DNA of 64,000 nt from Mycocentrospora acerina. Taxonomy: Eukaryota > Ascomycota > Dothideomycetes > Pleosporales. The notes beneath the pieces were generated by a model. The model did no database searches, had not been told where the DNA came from, and saw only the letters and a list, made by a program, of their open reading frames with translations. Of this stretch, positions 11,399-22,846 are shown in pieces. Position 1 is the first letter of the stretch; each line of letters begins with the position of its first letter. Location: contig JAKUHH010000284.1 of NCBI GenBank assembly GCA_022701365.1, positions 1,202,850 through 1,266,849 on the forward strand, written 5' to 3'. The translations under genes and the position numbers were made by a program.

Positions 11399-12047
11399 AA
11401 TGGGCAGTGTGATGGAAAATCAGGAGCGTGGGGGATGGGCGGCCAACTGGTAAGGCTTTGTGCTTGTCTTTATACGCAAGCATAGTTTGATGAAACAATG
11501 TGAGTGTTCTCGCCCTTTCCAAACTCAAAAGTTTTCCAAAAACTGTTGACAGAACACCTGATGTCTTTTTTTCTTGTTCAAATATGCGCATGCTTTGCTA
11601 ATGCTAACTGTTGATTCCATGACATGTGCATCCGTAGCGCAAGAATTTTTCCCTATTTTGTACGAAGGTCTTCTTCAGATTTTTGTTCTCTTTTAACACT
11701 TAGCAGTATTTTATCAAGTTGCACCAGTACGAGAGTTTCAGAGTTTATGACGAATTCAGAGATGATTCAGCTGACTGCCACAGAATTTAACGCACCTATA
11801 TGCTCATCACATTCACACACTGAAAGCAGTTGTTCATTCTCTCACAACACTGTTCATATTACCATGACAGTGGGACGAATGTTATTTTTGTCAACCTATG
11901 AAATTATGCGATGAACTGCCCTGGCGATTTTCCATGTCAACATCGTGACCCGCGTTAGAGTATCTCAAACCCGCGGACACAGCCAGCACTATCACAACTC
12001 CTCCTGAAGTATCTCAACAGAATCACGGAATTCTCTGCCAACGCTAC
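11399..12047. other. intergenic, no gene
   Basis: This is the A1 promoter side, abutting the 3' end of the Cys/His-rich protein gene. It is AT-richer than neighbouring coding DNA and holds no supported frame. Confidence 0.4.
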
Positions 12048-13259
12048 TTATCGGGATGCTGATTCCTCATGATACGTCCGCAGACTCTTACGCGAAGGCG
12101 GTTCCCTAATCTCGCTCTGGGCCTTCTTCTCCTTGAGAATGCGTTTCGGCTTATTGGGACCAGACGCCACCCAGTACGCAAGGTCCGTCCAGTCTGCTCC
12201 GTTCCGCTCATTCTCTGGCATGGGAACAAAACCAATCGCGTATTCTCCATACCGGTGAGGATGATGAATGAATTTTCCGCATGGGTGTTTGCCAAGCGCA
12301 CGGCATTCATTGCAAGCGACTAACAGTGAATTCTCGGTGAGAGTATCGCACGATGTCGTATTCTTCTGGACCACCTGACAACCAAAACAATAATAATCGG
12401 TAATTCCTGGCCCAGCAGCCGCCTTTTGTATGCGATTCTGGAATCGTCTCACTTTGGAAATGTTGGTGATGTGAGCTTCCATCGTCATCTTGATGGTCAG
12501 ACCGAGTCCCGTAGGAGCTACCCAGGCGCTATTATTAACATTGCGTACCAGGTAGTCAAGGAGGATTTCGTGTTGAGCCCTCGATTTCAGATCTTGGCCG
12601 GGCCTAGTTACGGAGCTTGCAAATGACGACCTTGATCTCGACTGTATATCGAGGTCTTGTAGACCTGTAGCCATGGTATTTAGTAGAACATGACCCAGCT
12701 GATTAGGAATTTGGGTTTCCGCACGATCTTCTACTATCGTCTCAGCCATCCAGTCCTCGATTTGACTTGACTGACGATTAATTGGAGTGATATTGGGAAA
12801 TGATGGTCCAGAGAATGATAACGCAGGATTGCGAGCTCTGGGACCTGAAAAAGTACCGAAAGACTCTTGCGAGGCCCGTTTTCGTGGCCCAATTTGTTCC
12901 GAACTGCCATCAAAGCGCTTCCTACCACGTTCACCGACGCTACCGTTGCCAAGCGCCTCATAGTTTGACATAGTGTGGCTCCCAGGAACCTCACTATACC
13001 GAAGAAGTTCTCGTTCAGCAGCTTCTAAATCCTTCCAGGCTGTTTTGATCTGTATTTCGGACGCTCTGATGCTGGCCATCACCTGCATCTTTTTGCCGTC
13101 GGTTCGTATGTCGAGAGGATTAGCCCATTCCAGTGGGGCATCGAGCCAGGTACTGTCTTCAGAAATATTGTTGTTAACATCAAGTTCTTCATTTAAAAAG
13201 TCTTCATCCTCATCGGAGTCTATGAGAATGCCGCCATTGCCATTATCAGAGGTAGCCAT
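12048..13259 (-). CDS. hypothetical acidic protein with C-terminal Cys/His cluster
   Basis: This intronless frame of 403 aa starts at the ATG at 13259 (MATSDNGNGGILIDSDEDED). A longer in-frame ATG at 13340 adds only unconstrained residues. An acidic N-terminus precedes a helical segment (MASIRASEIQIKTAWKDLEA). A Ser-rich, basic middle (GERGRKRFD, GPRKRASQESF) follows. The C-terminal domain begins at about residue 290 with Cys/His spacing suggestive of zinc binding: YYCFGCQVV, a Cys in TTSCDT, then VACNECRALGKHPCGKFIHH. The tail is basic (PNKPKRILKEKK). The layout suggests a nuclear or nucleic-acid-binding protein, which is inference. It sits between A1 and B1 and has no counterpart in the second copy of the module. 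Confidence 0.7.
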   Translation of the reverse strand: MATSDNGNGGILIDSDEDEDFLNEELDVNNNISEDSTWLDAPLEWANPLDIRTDGKKMQVMASIRASEIQIKTAWKDLEAAERELLRYSEVPGSHTMSNYEALGNGSVGERGRKRFDGSSEQIGPRKRASQESFGTFSGPRARNPALSFSGPSFPNITPINRQSSQIEDWMAETIVEDRAETQIPNQLGHVLLNTMATGLQDLDIQSRSRSSFASSVTRPGQDLKSRAQHEILLDYLVRNVNNSAWVAPTGLGLTIKMTMEAHITNISKVRRFQNRIQKAAAGPGITDYYCFGCQVVQKNTTSCDTLTENSLLVACNECRALGKHPCGKFIHHPHRYGEYAIGFVPMPENERNGADWTDLAYWVASGPNKPKRILKEKKAQSEIREPPSRKSLRTYHEESASR

Positions 13260-13551
13260 GTTGATGATCGTGTTGAGTGTTGTGATGTGGAATGAGCGAT
13301 TTATATGGAACGAAGCGGTCAAGCCGTTAAGTTCAGACAAAGCCCAATTATTAATATAGAAAGTGGTAGAATATGCAAGTAAGGAAGTGAAAACGTTTAT
13401 TCAATTGCTACCAATTGTTCTCGCTGATACTAAAGCAAACATGCTTGTTCCTCTGGGGTTTTATTATTCCAATTACGAACTCAGGGCTCCTCACCAATAC
13501 CTTAACTCACCGTCCAATTTAGATTACCAAGAAAGTATTACGACTGTAGCC
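13260..13551. promoter_or_regulatory. divergent promoter between Cys/His protein and B1
   Basis: This is a 292-bp head-to-head spacer. An open frame from the ATG at 13363 runs into B1 in the same frame, but its 63 extra residues have no counterpart in B2, so it is taken as 5' leader. Confidence 0.35.
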
Positions 13552-14708
13552 ATGAGTCCGTTGAAGTCTAGATTCAAGCATTTTCATGTCATGCATATGA
13601 CAGATCCCGTGCGTCGCGAGCTTTCACGCACCGCCGAGCCATACATACCCACCCCAATCGAGGCCAAAATGGTAAGTGACCTAGGTATCTCCCTGGTTGC
13701 AGTGAAAACTGTTGAGCAGGAGCACAAAGAAGCCATGGAAAGTCTGGAACTGTCGCTCCAGGCCAAAGAGATGATCAGAAAGTACACACAGCAGAAAGAA
13801 GACCGACAGTAAGTCTCTAAAAAAAATAGGTTCAATGGATTACTGATATCAAAAAAGACATGATATGTTTAATATGATAAACCGCCTACTTGACGCTGCG
13901 GGAGGGAGGCAAGCAAGTTGGAGACCTCAAGGTAACAACTACAATACATGGGTAGCAACGCAAGAAGATGAACTTCACAAGCTCATTGGGGCACGGAAAT
14001 TGGAGCTTAGCACTATTGCGGACAGTGCATGTGAGGCTTTCAAAGACGTTTTCACGAAAGCCAAAGTCAGCAAAAAGGACTGGATACAGGTTCAAGACAG
14101 CCACCCAAGCACGGTGGCTATGTTCTTCAAAGGACTGCCTAATGAGTTGGCTTTGGGTCTTGTCTCTCGAGAGAAGAAACTCTCTGGTTTTCAACAGAAA
14201 CTCGGCAATTCGCAGACGCTGCACGATGCATACAACTATATCATCGGTAATATCGCAGGCTCAATACGAGACAGAATCATGCGCACTCAACCACTTTTGT
14301 ATCCCGAGAATCTGCTTCCAACGCTCATAGTCACCAAAGATGTTGCGTCATTAGAGAGTGCAAAAGAAAATACAGCAATGATTGAGAAGTTTACACGAAG
14401 GTCCACTCGCATGATCAAGACGCTCATTAAAAAAAGGGGTGATGATTCAATGCATGTCATGCAAGGATTTCAAGAGACGCAAGAACTTGGGGATAATCTT
14501 CATGGAATAGTAGAGAAGCACCAACCTTGCTTGACGAAGGCCATGGAAATTGTGAAGCAACAAGGGCTTGAGATAGTGCAACTCCGAAGGCGACTGAGTG
14601 CGATCCATGGTTATTCAGGTGAGTTTTCCTCTTTCTGATCTTTTCTTAGTGTGCTTATGTTGCCTAGGGGCGGTTACCAGTGGTCCATTTGAACCTCCAG
14701 CCAACTAG
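13552..14708 (+). CDS. family-B coiled-coil protein, copy 1 (B1); unassigned
   Basis: Three exons, 13552-13808, 13858-14618 and 14668-14708, keep frame to 352 aa. The last acceptor could also lie 18 nt upstream, adding six residues in frame. An N-terminal coiled coil (VEQEHKEAMESLELSLQAKE, then MIRKYTQQKEDRQ) is cut by a phase-2 intron. Two copies of a helical unit with a conserved Trp follow: SWRPQGNNYNTWVATQEDEL, then SKKDWIQVQD. The C-terminal coiled coil (SAKENTAMIEKF ... HQPCLTKAMEIVKQQGLEIV) matches the end of B2 (EAKENALKIKEF ... LQMKKAIEIVNKQSTKIQAL). B2 has the same ends and the same first-intron phase, but about 1000 extra residues between. I do not recognise the family. A structural or scaffolding role is inferred from composition. 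Confidence 0.7.
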
Positions 14709-15823
14709 TATGACCATGCACATCAGTGGGAGTGGCAGGCACGCTGGAAGAAGGCACGTGGGCATGTAGCGAAAGCGAGCATTTGGAAACACTCATAATA
14801 TACAATTACACAGTTGAATTTCATTCTGTACATTACTCGTTACCTCCGCATGAAGAACTGCAATGAAAACATGTGCCAAAATGGTGAGAGAGAGCAACTT
14901 CCGGATAATCAACGAACTCATCTGTGATTGGTCGATATCTGTTGACCACGCTAGCGTAAGCGAGCGTTAGCTGACGACCGCTTCTTACTTTCACCTCCAC
15001 CATTACTATGCCTCACCCGCTGCGAAGATCAGAACGAGCAGACCGAGGCAAGAAATCAACAAGCTGAATTCCGGAACTCACTACAGTCGGCCTTTGTTTT
15101 TTTTCAAGATGACCACGCTTCCTTTCGGACGGAGTCGTTGATCGAGAAGGAGCAGTTTCCGAGTTCGGACTAGCATTGCTTGTAAAGCATTCAGTCTCCT
15201 CGGTCAAGTAAACGCTTCTACTTCTGAACAACAACGATGGCAATTGCTTTGAGCGGTGCGGCAGGTTAGTACCAATCAGACTCACGGCTCTCTCCGTGCA
15301 GTCAAAGACAAATTTCGCGTCGGTGTAGATAGTTAATGTGATTGTAGGAGTCATCCCAGCATGTCCCTTGTGCGCGAGAGTATCGGCGTGACAACGCTTA
15401 TTCTTGATGGTCTGTACAATGTGTCTGCGTAGGCGTCAACATCCGCTACTCTGTACGCAAGGAGTCAGGAGGCACGATACTTAAACCTCACAAGCTGCAA
15501 GATATTGCCATTCCAAATCTTTTCAATGCTTTTACTAAGAGTGTTCACGGCTGAGGAAGGAACTAGGTACATGCAAGGAGTGCACTGCAAAGGTTCTTGG
15601 TGCAACTTGTCGTTCCACCACGACACAGACCACATCGTCCATGCACCGCATCATAACATCACAGCACGATAACACCACTCAACAACAAGTATCCTCACTA
15701 TTTTAATTGGCGGATCGTATGGAAATCTATCCTATGCGCAGATTTTGCATAGACGGCATCGCTATGCACTACTCTGGGTTATCTCATAAACCCGTTCACC
15801 ATGTCTAGTCCTCGTACTCACTT
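14709..15823. other. spacer between the two module copies, no clear gene
   Basis: It holds a 113-codon minus-strand frame (15013-15354) with a basic C-terminal half and no motif; I cannot support it as a gene. No inverted repeats or transposase-like sequence are seen that would explain the duplication. Confidence 0.4.
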
Positions 15824-17217
15824 CTACGCCTCCCGTCTCTCCTTCAGAAGCTTCTCAACGTAATCATCGAGACGCTGAAAGGTAGCATACTGCTCGGGAA
15901 ACTCGGATCTCCACAGCTCCACGTCCATGCCGCTCTTCATTGTATCGCGCCGCTGGATCAGCTCGTCATCCTCCTTTTCAGCCAACGCCAGCTCCTTCTT
16001 CATCGCCGCTATCTTCTTATCCCTAGGACGGCGTTGTTGCTTCTTGCGCAGTTCAAGTTCCTTGGTGCGGGTCTTCTGATAGTTTGTACAGTCGGCGACA
16101 AAGTTGATGTGCGCTATCCATTTGACGACTCTCTCTTCCTCCGTCTTGTCAGCCATTTCAATACTTTCCATATTGACACCAGCTTGGCCAACTCTCAGCC
16201 CTCCACTATAGTAGTAGCTGCGAGCCAACTGTGCCATCAGAATTTCTGCTACGGGGCCACCCTCTTTCTCAGTAATGAGGCAGACGGTGTAGTCCGTCAT
16301 CTTCACCGGGACGTTACACATTGTCATGGCTGTCAGTACGAACATGACCAACCATTCGGTGCTGTTGAATACTGCTTCGATCCGCTTCTCGCGTGCCGCG
16401 GCGTTGAAGGCGTAGCCCGCGTAGGTCAGATATGGAATGAATTGCAGACCTTCACTCTCACAGTGATTTGCATTGTGCTCCAGTACGCGTGCGAATGCGA
16501 GCATGATGCGCTTCTTGGATGATGCAGTCTTGCCTTGGCTGTTCTCCAGGAAGTAACGTCGTCCAGCATGACTGTCTTCTTTGTGCCAGTTGTGCGCAAG
16601 ATAGACCTTGTCGACTTGATATGCGTCAAGCACCTGATTGGCGTATTGTTCGCAGAGCACAACCAGATCTCGCGCCTGCTTGATTGTGAGTGAATTGAGG
16701 CTACCGTCGTCCAATACGAGAAACTGAATGTAGACGCTTGGCTGTTCGATGCTGCGCTCAGAATACAAGTCGAGAGTTCTCTGGATCTGTGCATTGCTCT
16801 CACAGAGTTGTGGAAGGTTCTTCAGACAGATTGCCTCTAGCACCGCTGGCTCAACCGTTGACAATACCTCGTCTGCCCGAAATATCCAGTCATTCTCGTT
16901 GTACGTCTTCTTGAATGTCATTTGGATGAGCTTCTCGTTGTAGTACGCATGCTTCACGAGTGAAAGCCAGCCAGTCTCACTCAACTGTGTGGCTAGCTCT
17001 GTGTACTTCGATGGATCAAACTCTTGTATACCATGCTCTTCCCATTCGTTCAGACGCTCTTCAAAGCCCATATCTCTAGGGACTGACTGAAGAAATGTCA
17101 GTTTTGCCTCATGACTGATTCGGACTCACTTACAGTTGGTTGCTGTTGCTGTTGCTCCTCGTGTGGTACAGAGGCCTCACCCTCATTGGAGTGACTTGAT
17201 TCCTGTCGCTGTGACAT
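15824..17217 (-). CDS. family-A protein, copy 2 (A2); unassigned
   Basis: This is the paralogue of A1. Exon 1 (17134-17217) encodes 28 residues, MSQRQESSHSNEGEASVPHE then a Gln run. A 47-nt phase-0 intron follows, then exon 2 (15824-17086), giving 448 aa. The intron position and phase match A1, so an already-spliced gene was duplicated. Conserved blocks are YTELATQLSETGWLSLVKHA, VLSTVEPAVLEAICLKNLPQ, EQPSVYIQFLVLDDGSLNSL, SKKRIMLAFARVLEHN, PVKMTDYTVCLITEKEGGPV and ARSYYYSGGLRVGQAG. The tail is charged and coiled-coil-like (KELELRKKQQRR) and ends FPEQYATFQRLDDYVEKLL. It is shorter than A1 because it lacks the Pro/Gln-rich linker after exon 1. The frame is intact, so it is not an obvious pseudogene. 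Confidence 0.8.
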
Positions 17218-18572
17218 GGTAGAAGATTTGAGGTGCACAAATCGAAGCAATTCGTGTGAGTCAGGTAAAGCAAAAGGAAAAACAAGTGGCGGGGTGCAGC
17301 CTTTATAAGCTACGCGCTTGCTTTCACTGACAAGTAGTGAAAGTAACGACGCTAACAGATCAGAACTTTCACATACAATTTGATTACTCTAATAAGTCGA
17401 ACATGTCGATACTGACCAGATCAGTGAGCTGCTTGATGCGGTTTTGCAAGAAAGATGAGTGAACCTCTGGCGAGTGGAGCGTGTTGAGAACAATCAGTGG
17501 ATCTATAGGAAACTATCCAACACTCTTTTAGAGGCAAAAAATTCGGTCTAAACATGCAATTCTCATTTACGCTTTTCTAGTTGCGTCAAAAAAGAACGGA
17601 AGCGATGCTTTTATACAGTTGACCGAGGGCTTATACACCTCCACGCTCACGCTCAAGCCAGATGCATCAAGAAGGACCAAGGCGCTCTGGGAAAGATCAG
17701 CCTGATTTAAGAGCATATTAGAAGTCATGCACGCGCCTAACGTTCTTCAATTGCTCTTTTTTTGACGTTGTTGCTATTCATGGAGTAATTGACTTACGCC
17801 TTGAGAGGAAGCCCTTAGTGTTTTGCTAGAGAGATGTGGCCAATTTTGCGGAACTGCAGATATTCTTTGAATCCTCATAGTGAGTGACCTCAGGCTCTTT
17901 TCTCGCCTCATTTTCTAGGTCAGATCTATATGCGGTCTGCATGAAACGGCACGGAGAACCCAAAAAGAGGCGTTTTCTTCTTTCTCATAGTCTCGCAAGG
18001 TCTGCTCTAACAATAACTTATGATTGCACTCAGAACAGGGGTCTACCCTTAGATTGTCTGCCATCCACCAACTCGAGCATACACCTCCAGTATAACGAAC
18101 AATTACACAGCACCACCATCGCTACCATCACTGCAAATACCACCGCCATTACCGTATTCCACACGCTACGAAGACCAGAAAGAGCGATTTGAAATGAAAG
18201 ATGGGTTCGATGGGATTCAAACCTCGTCTGTCGGATGATAATGCCCTCTTTGCAACGGAGTCATAGATGGCAAGTCCTGTCATTGGGAGTGCCAACACCA
18301 GTTGAGCTTACAACAGCTACTAAGGCTCGGGGTTTCAAACGATGACTTGTGGTCTAAGCGTAAACTTTGACCTTCAGAGGCTCAAGTCTCTGAAAGCTAC
18401 CTTCCAAGTGCCTGGTTTATCGACGCCTAGGGTTTAATCTCGCACAAGCATAGAACAGGTAGAAACGAAAAGGTTTAAGTACATTTCTACTCAAATTTTG
18501 GCTAAGGGATATGCTCTGAAAAATTCTTGGTGCTCCAAACTCTCGATCTTATAGTCAACCTTATTCAATACC
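17218..18572. other. divergent spacer A2/B2 with tRNA-like fragments
   Basis: This 1.35-kb head-to-head spacer separates A2 (minus) from B2 (plus). It holds no supported frame. Near 18209-18222 and 18328-18340 there are T-arm-like strings (GGATTCAAACC, GGGTTTCAAACG), but no complete tRNA fold. They may be tRNA-derived relics. Confidence 0.35.
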
Positions 18573-21500
18573 ATGAGACACGAGACAAACGTCTTATTGA
18601 ATAGGCTCCTAGGTGCTGCCACGCTGTACAAGACCACCGAATTTGAGAGCAATGTGGAAGCCGACTGTGAGATTAAGATGCGGCAAGCCAATCTGAATCG
18701 CCATGCCCGAGAGCAGGCCCGCAAAGACCTGGACATGTTGCTTGGGGCAGATCAGATGATTGCCAAGTTCAGCAAGCAGAAGAAGTATTACGAGCAAGCC
18801 ATGCAAACCGCAATTGAGTTGGAGAAGAGCAAACTAAAGGAGTCTATTGAGCAAGCTTGCAGTATTGTGAAGAAAGAGTAAGACCCAACCATCACCGTGA
18901 CTCACTGACCATGCTAACTAAATAAAGATGCGACAAAGACAAAGATGAAGCCATCCAGAGGCTTATAGTCACCCACAGCCAGGAGCTGGAGGGCCTCCGC
19001 TTTGTAGTGAAGAATACCGCGAACCAGCAGAAAATCGCCATTGACTCGATTGACACCGCCCCCCTGCGTGGCATCTTGCACTACTTCCTGCAAGCCGTGG
19101 CTACCACCAACCAGCCGTCAGAGATCCTAGAGGAAGCGTTCATGGGTTATAACAAACTGAGGGCCCAGATTGAGAACCAGATGAAGATGCAATACGAGAA
19201 ATTGGGCTGGACATACCCCAAGAATGCAAACGTGGAACTTGCACTAAATTTGTTCATGTTGGATGTGGCCAAGATATGCTCGGATCTGAACGAGGCAAAC
19301 AACATCATCAAGCGTCTGGACCAAGTCATTACTTCTGCTTACCTTGAGCTGAACTTCTTGCCAATAGTTGCAAGGAGCCTTGACGACAAGTTTTTCAGTT
19401 TTCGCAACAGCGCCAAGAAGACGGCAGAGACTGAGGTCCGGGTGGCGGTGGCAGACATCGACCAGCAGCTTGGAACACCACTAGACGCTTGCTGTGCAGG
19501 CCATTCACTGAAGCTCCGCGAGGGCTCGGTGCGCGACCGGGTCAAGCAGTTCATCGAGCTGGTGGATGCCAGGCTGTCGGAGCATGCGGACCGCGATGCC
19601 CGCCTGATTGGTACCATCAACGCATCAGCAGCCGAACTGTCGTTGACATTGACGCCGCATTCTGCAAAGCAGCTCGACACCCGTCTTCAAGAGTTTGTCA
19701 AGCAGGTGGCGGGCGCCCATGCGCATCTCAACGACAAGGCGCACACTCTGGAGGTTGCTGCCGCGAAACACCAGGCGCTGATCAACAAGATTGTGAAGAA
19801 GCTCGACAAATCGGCGACTGATCTCGACATGGCGCATGTTGTGGTGGATGTCGAGGCTGAGACGGCAGATGTCGAGATGATGGATGCGACGGCAGACACC
19901 GAGATGATGGGTGCGGCAGACGTCGACAGAACCGACGAAGGACGAGCAGCGCCGAATTTGCTCAAGACGTACATCAAAAAGGCCACATCCATCATCAAGA
20001 CGTTGAAAAGCACGCAAGAAACCACGGAGAATCATCTTTTGACGGCATGCCAGGGGCTAGAGATTGAGCTTCCGGTACCAGTCACTGCAGAGGCATTTAC
20101 CATGGTTGTCCAGGACTTGGTAGCACAGCTGAAAAACGACGCGGCCGTACAGACGCAGAACCTCACCAACGTGATAGAGGATGCTTCGTCTGAGATGTCG
20201 ATACCTCAAGTTCGTTCCGCAGGGCTGCCCGAAAAGCTGCAGACGTACATTGTAGGTGCCTCGGGGCTTTTCACAGCACCTTCGAACCAGGTCCAGGCAG
20301 TCGAGAGGGTATTGAATGCTGCATTTGCCGACGTCTCTCTACAAGCCATGGATAAGCGTGACGACCAGCCAGCAGTGCGGCTTGATGTATTTGTTGGTGG
20401 AGTCAAAGACAAGCTTGTGTCGTTGGAGAATACAGTTACCGAAGTCGAGGCACAGCTCAAGGTATACGCCGACACGCTCAACGTCCAGCTCGACCAAACC
20501 CTCCCGTCCGCAGCGAGCATAACGGCGATTTGTTCCGACGTCAAGGGCAAACTGGACCGGCGTGATGGGGCCCTCAAGGACCTGCAAGATGCCATCCGCA
20601 AAGCAGCATCAGACCTCGCTGTACCCACCATCGCTCCATCCGCTCTGGGGTGTTTGGGCGCCATTGTCAAGGGCATTCAGAAGAGGTTGTCCGACGAAAA
20701 GCTGCTGCGTGCCAGAATCCACAACGAACTGAGCGCGTGCATCACAAAGGGGCTCACTCGGTTCGAAATGGCCCTCATCAACGACGACGACACGGTGCGT
20801 CTGCTGCAGACGTTTTTCGACACCTGGATTACAGCCTTTGAAGATCTCATAGGAGACTACAGAAGATGCTACAACGATTCCATTACTCAGGCCAGCAGCA
20901 TCTGTGATAGAGTGTGCCGCCAACTGTCGATTGGCGTGTCGCCGCGAGCAGCCGACGCCGTCCAGCCCATTTTCCTCGATAACGATGCCGATGTGAGGCT
21001 CTGGTTCGAGAACGACTCCACACGGTTGATCCAGGGGCTGAGGGACTGGCAAGCGGCCAAGGCTGGAGAGAAAACGGAAATCATCAGGGTGCTGTCGGAG
21101 CTGGCGATATCAATCACCAAGGAGGCACATTCGCATGTCCTGGTGATTCCTAATCTCGCGCCAGAGAGCAGTCTCGACGAGGTGCGTGCGTGGACTGAGG
21201 AGAGGTTCGCCGCGTTCCGGAAGCTGGAGCTCGACGACAGCGCGGTGGAGTCTCAGATCTCGCAGTCACAGGAGATGGAGGTGAGCCTGGCCACGGGCTA
21301 TATCCACGACTTTGCGCACAAGCTCTTCCAGGTTGCAAACGTGTCCTTGGACAACTGGCCGCAGCAACCCGGTCCGCGACAGCCCATGTTCGTCACCGAC
21401 ATCAAGAAGTTCATGGACGGCCGCCTTCAAGCTCTCGAGGAGGGGCTGCAGGCGCAGCGAGACGATACGCAGCTCTCTTTTGACGAAGCCAACGACGCAG

Positions 21501-22846
21501 TCAAAAAGATCAAGGACACTGCAGTCGAGACGATACTCGGGCTGCTTGACAATTTGGGCATGGAGAGGTCGGCGTGGGTGCCAAATCAATCACTGGCCGA
21601 GTACGCGACGTGGATGAGCATACAGTCGAGCAGAATCGAGAGAGCCAACAAGAAGCTGCAGAAAACGGCCAAGGAAATCGACTTGTACGAGGCGTTTGTG
21701 CTCTGTGCAAACACGTCCCTCCTCGACATCTTCCAGAGCGTCAACGTCGAGCCGTGGACCAAGTTTGACGGCAGCCAGGGCCCTGCTGTTCAGATGACGC
21801 TTTTCAAGTCGATGTTTGCTCAGCTGGCACCGACTCTTCAAGACCGCGAGTCCCAGCTGGTCCGGCTGCAGGCAGAGCTGTCCGGTGAGCAAGTACAGCA
21901 CTCGGTGGCAACCACGGCGTGCTACGATGCCATCAAGGACATGTTTGTGGCGATCGGTCTCGGCGTGGACAACTGGAGGCCTCCGCAGTCTGTTCCCGCA
22001 ATCGAGTGCTGGCTTGCAATCCGCTGCACCGAAGTTTCCAGCCGCATGCAGACCGTCAACAGCGCCCACCACGCCGAGACCACACAGCTGCTCGAAGGCC
22101 TGTATGGGTTCGTTGCCAAAGCCCTCCAGGATGTTGGTGTGCTTGACGACAAGCTGTCTCGCCCGACAGTGGCCTCGCAGAAGGACTGGGTGGACGCAAC
22201 GTCGAAGAAGCTTACCGATGCCGTGGCGGCCCGCAAAAAGGAACACGAAGATCACTTTGCAAGCACAATCGACGAGTGGGTTGGACACGTCTTTGAAATG
22301 GCCGAGATTTCAGTGCGCCACCTACCCGAAGATGGATTTGCGGCAATCGGCGCTTCCTCTTCCAAGGCAGAACTTGCACTCTGGCGGAGGTCGTTCCAGG
22401 AATGGTGGAAAGATGAGTTTGCGAGTCGTTTGTCGATGGATGCTGAACAAATCCAAGAGTCTCTTCACGAGACATACAGCGATATCATCATCGATCTGGG
22501 CATGCTCGACTGCAACGGCATGATGCGGACCATGTTCCTTCTCGTGAGTTCCTACAACGCGCCTATTCTTTATCTCTGTGACAGCGATTCGATGAACGAA
22601 GCCAAGGAAAACGCCCTCAAAATCAAAGAGTTCCACATGCTTTTGAGGAAAAACATTGAGGGCGAGATCCGAAACATCCAAGGGCTTGCCGAGGGTCTGT
22701 ATGAAGCCGTTCGCCAGAAGAAGTCCATCATGGCAAAGGATCAAAAGGTTCTTGAGCGGGCATATTTGCAGATGAAGAAGGCGATTGAAATTGTCAACAA
22801 GCAGAGCACCAAGATCCAGGCGCTGAGGTCAGCCCGTCGGGGTTAG
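18573..22846 (+). CDS. family-B giant coiled-coil/helical-repeat protein, copy 2 (B2); unassigned
   Basis: Exons 18573-18877 and 18928-22846 join in phase 2 to 1407 aa. The N-terminal coiled coil (AREQARKDLDMLLGADQMIA, then KFSKQKKYYEQ) and the C-terminal coiled coil correspond to those of B1. The middle, residues about 200-1290, is a series of diverged units of roughly 60-75 residues. Each has an amphipathic helix, a short hydrophobic turn and another helix. Early units read like INASAAELSLTLTP, ACQGLEIELPVPVT, VIEDASSEMSIPQV and YADTLNVQLDQTLP. Later units carry the Trp seen in B1: VSLDNWPQQPGP, ERSAWVPNQSLAEYATWM, GVDNWRPPQSVPAIECWLAI. A short acidic duplication (ADVEMMDATADTEMMGAADV) lies near 19850-19925. 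There is no membrane segment or enzymatic motif. GC content is visibly higher than in B1. A filament or scaffold role is inference. Confidence 0.75.

Noticed and set aside
13363..13551. N-terminal extension of B1 from the ATG at 13363
   Set aside because: The extra 63 residues have no counterpart in B2 and look like leader sequence.
15013..15354. 113-codon minus-strand frame as a gene between module copies
   Set aside because: No motif, no splice partner, and no similarity by eye to the Cys/His protein.
9834..17217. Family A as endogenous negative-strand RNA virus nucleoproteins
   Set aside because: Length and helical character are compatible, but both genes are spliced, intact and paired with family B; I see no diagnostic motif and no polymerase-like sequence nearby. 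It remains a search to run, not a call.
18190..18370. tRNA genes suggested by T-arm-like strings
   Set aside because: No acceptor stem or D arm pairs with them; at best they are tRNA-derived relics.
22544..22584. A 41-nt intron in B2 (GTGAGT ... ACAG)
   Set aside because: Its removal shifts frame and meets a stop, whereas the unspliced frame continues into a C-terminus that aligns with B1.
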